Positions 58,626 through 64,000 of a stretch of 64,000 nucleotides of DNA are shown here, in pieces. Below the pieces are notes generated by a model. That model was given only the letters and a program-made list of their open reading frames with translations, made no database searches and had not been told where the DNA came from. Within the stretch, counting starts at the first letter, position 1; every line of letters begins with the position of its first letter. The position numbers and the translations under genes were made by a program. The stretch is from Pseudomonadota bacterium (GTDB taxonomy: Bacteria > Pseudomonadota > Gammaproteobacteria > Burkholderiales > Rhodocyclaceae): assembly GCA_018241665.1 (NCBI GenBank), contig JAFEDK010000019.1, positions 387,842-451,841 of the forward strand. The letters are read 5' to 3'.

Positions 58626-59959
58626 TCACGCGACTGGAAGCCGCACGCTATCGCTGCTTCGAACGCCTTGGCGTTGATGTCGGCGACTTTCGCGTTCTCG
58701 TCGGGGCCAATGGCTCTGGCAAAACCACGCTGCTTGATCTGCCCGTGCTCTTGGGTGACCTGCTGCGCGCCAACAATGTCTCCGCGCCATTCATGGAGCG
58801 GCGGCCCGAATCGCCGCCGCGTGCTGGCAGTTTGAACGAGTTGGTGTTCGCCGGGCGCGGAAGCGACTTCTCGCTGGCAGTCGAAGCACGCCTGCCGGAT
58901 GCCGTGCAGTCCAACGTGCTCAAAGGCATGTTCGCCAGGAAGCGCACCGAACGCTCGCGCCAGGCCCTGCAAGAAGACCGCCGCCAGTGGCCCACCCACA
59001 TACGCTATGAAATTGGCCTGCGGATCGGTACGGACCAAGCGCTGCAGGTGGCCTACGAATACCTGTTCATGTTCCCAGAATCGGACGGTCCTGACCGCCG
59101 CCAAGCGGGCTTTCACGGCGTCGCTGCAGCCAACAAGAAGCACTGGCACCTCACCCTGAAGCGTGAGATCGGCTATGAATCAGAGTTCTCCCCCGAAACG
59201 CCGCAAGCAAATGCAGCCAAGGTCGGCCTGCCCGAGACCTTGCTCGCCATGCCGCGCGTGCTGTTCGAGTCGGAGGCGGGCTACCCCGCTGCGCGGTGGC
59301 TGCACGGCTTGTTGACCACTGACGCGGTGTTCTTGGAACCCAACTGGTCGGCCATGCGGCAAGCCAGCCCACCGGGGCAGCCCAAGGTCATCACCGCCAA
59401 CGGCCGCAACATCCCGTGGTTGGCCCTGGAGTTGAAGCGCGAGGGCGTGCCGGAAGGCGCGGGCGCAAACTACCGGAGCGAGCGCTATGCCGATTGGATT
59501 GCTCACGTGCAAACCGCACTACCGCAGGTGGTGGACGTGGAGGTACGCGAGCGTGAGGACGACCATCACGCCTACTTCGTGGTCAGCTACAAGGGCGACT
59601 TCAAAGTGCCGTCACCCGGCTTGTCGGACGGCACCCTGCGCATCCTCACGCTGACGCTGCTGCCTTACCTCAGCAAGCAGCCCGCTATCTTGGTGACTGA
59701 GGAGCCGGAGAACGGCATCCATCCGCGCGCTATCGAGGCCGTCTTGCAGTCGCTCTCGTCTATGTACGACAGCCAGGTCTGGGTGTCATCGCACTCACCG
59801 GTGGTCTTGGCGCGTGCCAAGCTGGACCAGTTGCTGTGCGCACGGCTGGCCAGCGAAGGTGGCGTGGAGATGGTCGCCGGAACGGACCATCCTCGCCTGC
59901 AAGAGTGGCGCGGTGGCATCGATCTTGGCAGCCTGTTCGCAGCGGGGGTGCTGGGATGA
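58622..59959 (+). CDS. mad3: MAD3: AAA-family ATPase
   Basis: A 445-residue ABC/SMC-like ATPase of the OLD/RloC type. Walker A is GANGSGKT at residues 28-35; the C-terminal half has LSDGTLRILTLTLL (signature-like), the Walker B region VTEEPENGIHP (Glu 360, 361, 363) and the switch SSHSPVVL. The middle (about 60-250) is the family-specific insert. The ATG overlaps the mad2 stop (ATGA). In MADS this is the ATPase MAD3; it probably senses infection or powers an effector together with MAD4. Confidence 0.85.
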   Translation: MITRLEAARYRCFERLGVDVGDFRVLVGANGSGKTTLLDLPVLLGDLLRANNVSAPFMERRPESPPRAGSLNELVFAGRGSDFSLAVEARLPDAVQSNVLKGMFARKRTERSRQALQEDRRQWPTHIRYEIGLRIGTDQALQVAYEYLFMFPESDGPDRRQAGFHGVAAANKKHWHLTLKREIGYESEFSPETPQANAAKVGLPETLLAMPRVLFESEAGYPAARWLHGLLTTDAVFLEPNWSAMRQASPPGQPKVITANGRNIPWLALELKREGVPEGAGANYRSERYADWIAHVQTALPQVVDVEVREREDDHHAYFVVSYKGDFKVPSPGLSDGTLRILTLTLLPYLSKQPAILVTEEPENGIHPRAIEAVLQSLSSMYDSQVWVSSHSPVVLARAKLDQLLCARLASEGGVEMVAGTDHPRLQEWRGGIDLGSLFAAGVLG

Positions 59960-60612
59960 TGAACAAGCGACCCTGCGTCATCTTGGTGGCCGACAGCAAT
60001 ATGGCTGCCACCTTCCGTGGGTACTTCAAGCGCGAAGCATGGCACCTGAGCCTCGGTTGCGCGCCCTTCGAGATCAACACTGATGTCGGTGCCGACCTGC
60101 TGGTGGACGAAGGCGGCAACGACCCCGGCGTCTACACCAAGGGCCACGAGTTGTTGCGTCCCTACCAGAGTAGCCACCAGCGCGCCCTCGTGGTGCTGGA
60201 CTGCGAATGGGATGGTTCTCCAGGCAAAGACGCGATCGTCGCCCACATCACGGCCAATCTGGTTGCCAGTGGTTGGGCCGAGGATGCGGTCAAGGTGATC
60301 GCCATCGAGCCCGAGTTGGAAAACTGGCTGTGGCAGGACAAGCCGCAGGTGGCAGATGTGCTTCGCTATAAGGGTGATAAGTCGCTGCGTCAGCATCTGG
60401 CTGAGAGCGGATGGTGGCCTGCTGACGCCGCCAAACCACCGCGACCGAAGGAAGCTGCCGAATGGGTGCTTAAGCAGACGAGGCAACCGCGTTCCTCTGC
60501 GATCTACCAGAAGCTGGCTGAGCACATCTCGATCAAGGGTTGCACAGATGCGGCTTTCGCCCAGATGCACGCAGCGTTTTGTACTTGGTTTCCTGTAGAG
60601 GTCGCAGCATGA
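59956..60612 (+). CDS. mad4: MAD4: TOPRIM-like (DUF4276-type) small protein
   Basis: A 218-residue protein starting NKRPCVILVADSNMAATFRG. The stretch ALVVLDCEWDGSPGKDAIVA followed by VIAIEPELENWLW resembles DUF4276, a minimal TOPRIM-type domain with conserved Glu and Asp residues. Such proteins are often encoded next to an OLD-like ATPase and may act with it as a split nuclease, by analogy. The ATG overlaps the mad3 stop and the end overlaps mad5. The catalytic assignment is inferred. Confidence 0.72.
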   Translation: MMNKRPCVILVADSNMAATFRGYFKREAWHLSLGCAPFEINTDVGADLLVDEGGNDPGVYTKGHELLRPYQSSHQRALVVLDCEWDGSPGKDAIVAHITANLVASGWAEDAVKVIAIEPELENWLWQDKPQVADVLRYKGDKSLRQHLAESGWWPADAAKPPRPKEAAEWVLKQTRQPRSSAIYQKLAEHISIKGCTDAAFAQMHAAFCTWFPVEVAA

Positions 60613-62021
60613 CCTTCGCAAATTTCAAGAATGCAAAAATTGTCCGCTCCAATTGGCTCGAAAGCGGCGGCAGGCGGCTTGACTGCAATCCGTATATGTC
60701 CGGAGCGCTAGAGGCAATTGACACTCTCAACGCACTAAACGTGCGTAAAGATCGACTAGATGATGTCACAGACGATATTTTCGATTCCGGGAGAGAGAGT
60801 CGAAACTGGGTTGATGATCCTGCTTTCGGGGTTCCTTATATGGGGACATCGTCGATCCTTTATTCGGACCTGACAACGTTGCCCTTGATTTCCTCAAAGC
60901 AGGTGCAGAGAAATCATCGCTTGCCCATAAAAAAATCTTGGTCGTTGATTACCAGATCCGGCTCCATCGGGCGGATGGCGTATGTTCGCCCCGATATGGT
61001 TGGCATGACTTGCTCGGAAGATGTTCTGAGAGTCGTTGCAAACCAAAGCAAGATTGCCGCAGGCTACTTATATGCATTCTTGGCGTGCAAATACGGCGTC
61101 CCCCTGGTTGTATCTGGAACCTATGGTGCGATTATTCAGCACATAGAGCCAGTTCATGTAAAGGGAATTGAAGTGCCGAGGTTTGGAGATGAAGTCGAGT
61201 CACGAGTCCATCAGCTAGTGGAAAAGGCAGCATTGCTTCGCTCTCAGTATCAGGCAAAGCTAAATCAGGCGACGTGTCGCCTACTCTCGGCTGCGGGCAT
61301 TGAGGACTGTCCTGCTCACGTTTGGAACAAGATGGGCCCGGAGTCAGGCTTTTCTGCGTCAATATCCATTTCACGCAGCATGCGAGCGGCAAATTACTCG
61401 ACACGAGTCCAGCAGTTGTTGGGCATGATCGAGAATAGTGGTTCAACAACGCTCGGCGAAATATGTGATGGGGGTCAGTTAGGAACTGGTACTCGATTCA
61501 AGAGAATTGACTGTGATCCCGAGGAAGGGATCCGGCTTGTCGGACAAAAGCAGGGGTTTTGGATGCGGCCAGAAGGACGTTGGATTGCGCCGCGCTATAC
61601 GCCAGAAGGTGTTTTTGCCACCAATGAGTCGGTTCTTATTGCATCAAGTGGCACATTGGGTGAAAGCGAAGTCTATTGCAGGCCAATTCTGGTTACAGGG
61701 AAATGGCTTGATTTCGCCTATACCCAACATTTCTTGAGAGTGGTGTCTGGGAATTCAGATTTTCCTGGTGCATATCTGTTCGCGTTCCTCAGAAGTGAAG
61801 TGGCCTTTCGGATTTTGCGATCAATGAGCACCGGGAGCAAGCAGCAAGAAATTCACCTTGGCTTCGTCTCCCGGCTTCCCGTCCCAACACTTACCTCTGA
61901 TCTGCGTATCGAAATTGCCGAAACAGTTAGAAGTGCATTTGTAGATAGAGATCAAGCAGACTCATTAGAGGACAAAGCGCTTCTTATTGTGGAGGAAGCA
62001 ATTAAAGGAGGGGCTGCTTAA
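60609..62021 (+). CDS. mad5: MAD5: HsdS-like specificity subunit
   Basis: A 470-residue protein with two target-recognition repeats, each ending in a helical conserved region (VHQLVEKAALLRSQYQAKLN at about 216-235, and the C-terminal IAETVRSAFVDRDQADS). SLITRSGSIGRMAYVRP and VLIASSGTLGESEVYC are the corresponding strands of the two halves. It directs MAD2 methylation to a split recognition sequence. Its base composition is clearly more AT-rich and its codon use looser than in mad2-mad4 and mad6, as expected for a specificity gene exchanged between strains. The ATG overlaps the mad4 stop; the stop overlaps the mad6 start (TAATG). Confidence 0.85.
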   Translation: MTFANFKNAKIVRSNWLESGGRRLDCNPYMSGALEAIDTLNALNVRKDRLDDVTDDIFDSGRESRNWVDDPAFGVPYMGTSSILYSDLTTLPLISSKQVQRNHRLPIKKSWSLITRSGSIGRMAYVRPDMVGMTCSEDVLRVVANQSKIAAGYLYAFLACKYGVPLVVSGTYGAIIQHIEPVHVKGIEVPRFGDEVESRVHQLVEKAALLRSQYQAKLNQATCRLLSAAGIEDCPAHVWNKMGPESGFSASISISRSMRAANYSTRVQQLLGMIENSGSTTLGEICDGGQLGTGTRFKRIDCDPEEGIRLVGQKQGFWMRPEGRWIAPRYTPEGVFATNESVLIASSGTLGESEVYCRPILVTGKWLDFAYTQHFLRVVSGNSDFPGAYLFAFLRSEVAFRILRSMSTGSKQQEIHLGFVSRLPVPTLTSDLRIEIAETVRSAFVDRDQADSLEDKALLIVEEAIKGGAA

Positions 62022-64000
62022 TGGCCAAAGTGATCCCAGTAGGTCAGCCGGTCAACGATGCAGAGCGCAGCGCCATCGCTTACCTGCGGGATCGCTTGCC
62101 AGACAGTTTCGTTCTGCTTCACAACTTCGAGATCGAGCGGCAGGGCGAGCGCTTTGAGATCGACATCGCGTTGCTGACGCCGCACGCCCTGTATCTGATC
62201 GACGTGAAGGGCACGCGCGGCACCATCGATGTGTACGGCAACAAGTGGTACCCCGAGGGGCGCGCGCCGTATCCGTCGCCGCTGGGCAAGCTGCGCGGTC
62301 ATGCGCGCACGGTGAAGGGCTTGGTGACTCAGGCCAATCCCGGTCGGAATGAACTGGACGGTATCTATGTGGATGCCGCCATCCTGCTCACCGCGCCCGA
62401 TGCTCACTTGAATGACCGCGAGCAGCTGGATGCAGACCGGGTAGTGAAGCTGAAGGACGCAGAGCGCTACTTCAAGGATGCCACGCGCATTCCGACGCGC
62501 TTCTCCAAGAACATCCTGCAGCAGCAGGGATTGATCCTGCATGCCTTGAAGGTGGTGAAGCCAGCTTCCGCCGTGCAGCGCTTTGGGCACTGGCAGGTGA
62601 AAGAGAAGCTCGGGGCAGCAGAGGCCTACACCGAGTTCCGCGCCGAGAACGCTTTCGCAGGTGGCACGGCCCGCCTGCGGGTATACCAGGCAGACCCCTA
62701 TCAGCCGGAAGACGTGCGCAAGGCGCAGGTCAACCGCATTGCCAATGCCTACAGGGCGCTGTCCAAGCTGCCGCTGCATCCCAACATCGTGGCGGCGCGG
62801 GATTTCTTCCCGGCCGATGACGACAAGTCGTTCATCCTGATCCTGGACGATGCACCGGGCCAGGCGTTGACGGTGCACATGGCTCGGCCCCAGTTGGCGC
62901 TGACGCTGGACCAGAAGTGGCGCGTGGCCAAAGACCTGTTGGCGGCATTGGCCCACGCCCACCACCACGGAGTGGTGCATCGCAACCTGACACCGGGTGC
63001 GATCTTGATCGGCCAGGATGGCACGACACGCATCACCGATTTCGATTTCGCCAAGCCCGGCATGGACCGCAGTTTGACGATTGCGACGGACATTGTTGAC
63101 TTGGTGGAGAAGGCCTACGTGGCGCCGGAGGCCTTCCGGGAGCCAGGCGCTGCGTCTGCGGCATCAGACATTTTTTCAGCTGGCGTCATTCTCTACGAGC
63201 TGTTCACTGGGGAGCGTCCATTCGCAGGCGAGCCAACCACGGTTTGGGATCGGGCGGGCGAGTTTCTGAACAAGCCCTCCGCGCTGCGGCCAGAGCTGAA
63301 CGAGGCCTTTGACGCATGGCTTCAAAGTCTGTGTGCATTCGATGAACTCCAGCGGCTGACTGCATCGGCCGCGTTGGCGGCATTGAATGCCTTGTTGCAA
63401 CCCGTGGCTCAATCGGGAGTTGGGCCAATGGACGCGCCGAAGCCCGAGCCGCTTGAAGCGGCAGAAGAGACCCAAGCCGATTACTTGAACCTCGTGGCGG
63501 GCTACCGGCTGACCCACAAGTTCATCGTTGAGAAGAAGTTGGGGCGTGGCAGTTTTGGCGTGGTCTACAAGGTGATCGATACCTTGGGGGATGTGGCGCG
63601 CACGGTGAAGCTCATCGTCAGCGACCGGCACTCGACCCTGGAGCGCTTGAAGAAGGAATACCGCCATCTGGTGCACATCCCTGAGCACCCACACGTGGTG
63701 CGTGTGCTGGATGCGGATGTGATCCCTGGGCGTGACATCCCCTTTCTTGTGTTTGAGTACGTGGAAGGTTCCGACGTTGGCGACATGATCCAAGATCGCT
63801 TGCTGTCGCCGGAGGATGCGCTGGAGCTGGGCAAGCAGGTGATGGAAGGCCTGGTACACCTGCATGCGCAGGGCTTCCACCACTGCGACATCAAGCCGCG
63901 CAACCTGCTGTGGACTCAGAAGGGCGCCAAGATCATCGACTTCAATGTGTCGGTGCGAGCCGATGACAAGGAGTCGCGCGGCGGTGGTTCTCGGCGCTAT
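62021..64000 (+). CDS. mad6: MAD6: NERD domain plus tandem protein-kinase domains (PglW-like), 3' end missing
   Basis: The reading frame is open from ATG 62021 to the window end, 660 codons without stop. A NERD nuclease-like domain (about 10-130) has RFEIDIALLTPHALYLIDVK with the D..D-x-K pattern. The first kinase-like domain (about 200-445) has HRNLTP at 320-325 in place of HRDLKP and DFD at 340-342 for DFG, so it looks catalytically dead. The second (from about 500) has the glycine loop GRGSFG (508-513), HCDIKPRN (621-628) with catalytic Asp 623, and DFN at 640-642, so it may be active. This matches MAD6 and also resembles BREX PglW. mad7 and mad8 should follow beyond the window. Confidence 0.85.
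   Translation, partial: MAKVIPVGQPVNDAERSAIAYLRDRLPDSFVLLHNFEIERQGERFEIDIALLTPHALYLIDVKGTRGTIDVYGNKWYPEGRAPYPSPLGKLRGHARTVKGLVTQANPGRNELDGIYVDAAILLTAPDAHLNDREQLDADRVVKLKDAERYFKDATRIPTRFSKNILQQQGLILHALKVVKPASAVQRFGHWQVKEKLGAAEAYTEFRAENAFAGGTARLRVYQADPYQPEDVRKAQVNRIANAYRALSKLPLHPNIVAARDFFPADDDKSFILILDDAPGQALTVHMARPQLALTLDQKWRVAKDLLAALAHAHHHGVVHRNLTPGAILIGQDGTTRITDFDFAKPGMDRSLTIATDIVDLVEKAYVAPEAFREPGAASAASDIFSAGVILYELFTGERPFAGEPTTVWDRAGEFLNKPSALRPELNEAFDAWLQSLCAFDELQRLTASAALAALNALLQPVAQSGVGPMDAPKPEPLEAAEETQADYLNLVAGYRLTHKFIVEKKLGRGSFGVVYKVIDTLGDVARTVKLIVSDRHSTLERLKKEYRHLVHIPEHPHVVRVLDADVIPGRDIPFLVFEYVEGSDVGDMIQDRLLSPEDALELGKQVMEGLVHLHAQGFHHCDIKPRNLLWTQKGAKIIDFNVSVRADDKESRGGGSRRY

Larger units (their letters stand above)
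49689..64000. mobile_element. Integrative element/genomic island downstream of tRNA-Arg(CCG)
   Basis: A tyrosine integrase, an excisionase-like protein and a small repressor lie directly behind the tRNA, followed by accessory genes and a defence operon. Base composition becomes uneven and AT-rich patches appear (50130-50240 and the HsdS-like gene). The dispersed repeat family of the chromosome left of 42 kb is absent here. No second copy of the tRNA 3' end is visible up to 64000, so the right border is outside the window or eroded; the end given is simply the window end. It may be more than one element side by side. Confidence 0.5.

Noticed and set aside
56583-62021. Conventional type I restriction-modification system
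   Set aside because: HsdM- and HsdS-like genes are present, but there is no HsdR helicase-nuclease, and the interleaved ATPase, TOPRIM-like and kinase genes fit MADS.
62021-64000. BREX type 2 (PglW) locus
   Set aside because: The NERD-kinase protein is PglW-like, but pglX, pglZ, brxD and brxHI are not seen and the upstream gene order is different. It remains possible only if such genes lie beyond the window.

Overview
The window is chromosomal DNA of high GC content from a betaproteobacterium, most likely of the Rhodocyclales (Zoogloea/Azoarcus/Thauera/Azospira kin). This is an inference from PEP-CTERM exoproteins, a PQQ alcohol dehydrogenase, CcoG beside NsrR, RquA (rhodoquinone synthesis), a lipoprotein cytochrome c5 and the zapA-6S RNA order. 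No 16S rRNA is present to confirm it.

Layout. 1-4.6 kb: alcohol oxidation genes (PQQ alcohol dehydrogenase truncated by the window edge, outer-membrane protein, DUF1097 membrane protein, AldA-type aldehyde dehydrogenase). 4.7-6.2 kb: a translationally coupled pair, BNR-repeat protein plus ThiS/MoaD-like protein. 6.6-10.2 kb and 15.5-27.1 kb: a large purine scavenging region with adenine deaminase, a BMP-family purine/nucleoside binding protein, a small nucleobase deaminase, xanthine dehydrogenase (xdhABC), a nucleoside-type ABC transporter, 8-oxoguanine deaminase and guanine deaminase. Everything converges on xanthine/urate, but no urate-degrading gene lies in the window. Between the two blocks are ccoG/nsrR with an NsrR-like operator, a soluble CZB chemoreceptor, an exported protein of unknown function and a methyltransferase. 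27.4-33.2 kb: cytochrome c', MFS exporter, B12-binding radical SAM protein, PEP-CTERM protein, tRNA-Leu(GAG), flavodoxin. 33.4-38.7 kb: a structured RNA plus terminator ahead of a chemoreceptor, an NMT1/Thi5-type ABC importer with a sigma-54 promoter, and a Tsx-like nucleoside porin. 38.8-41.8 kb: dctA, sfsA, rquA. 42-48.2 kb: cobalamin salvage/late synthesis (two BtuF-like proteins, cobD, cbiB, cobQ). 48.2-49.7 kb: zapB-like gene, zapA, 6S RNA, cytochrome c5, tRNA-Arg(CCG).

From 49.7 kb to the right end the DNA is accessory. A tyrosine integrase with its excisionase-like and repressor genes sits just downstream of tRNA-Arg(CCG), followed by an HD-domain protein, a hypothetical protein, an XRE repressor with two palindromic operators, a lipoprotein, a membrane protein and a PEP-CTERM protein. 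The island then carries six overlapping genes that match, in content and order, mad1-mad6 of the methylation-associated defence system (MADS): small HTH protein, N6-adenine methyltransferase with an HsdR-N-like front end, AAA ATPase, small TOPRIM-like protein, HsdS-like specificity subunit, and a NERD plus double-kinase protein cut off by the window end. mad7 and mad8 would lie beyond.

A short dispersed repeat of about 66-84 bp (outer core GGGGGCGAATTCATTCGCCC in inverted copies, each arm itself a palindrome) occurs in seven full and four partial copies between 6 and 42 kb, always between genes and several times inside operons. None is seen in the right-hand island. The repeat family, the sigma-54/NtrC-like promoter of the NMT1-type importer, the structured leader before the 8-oxoguanine deaminase gene, the structured RNA at 33.5 kb and the defence operon are the most rewarding places to look further.
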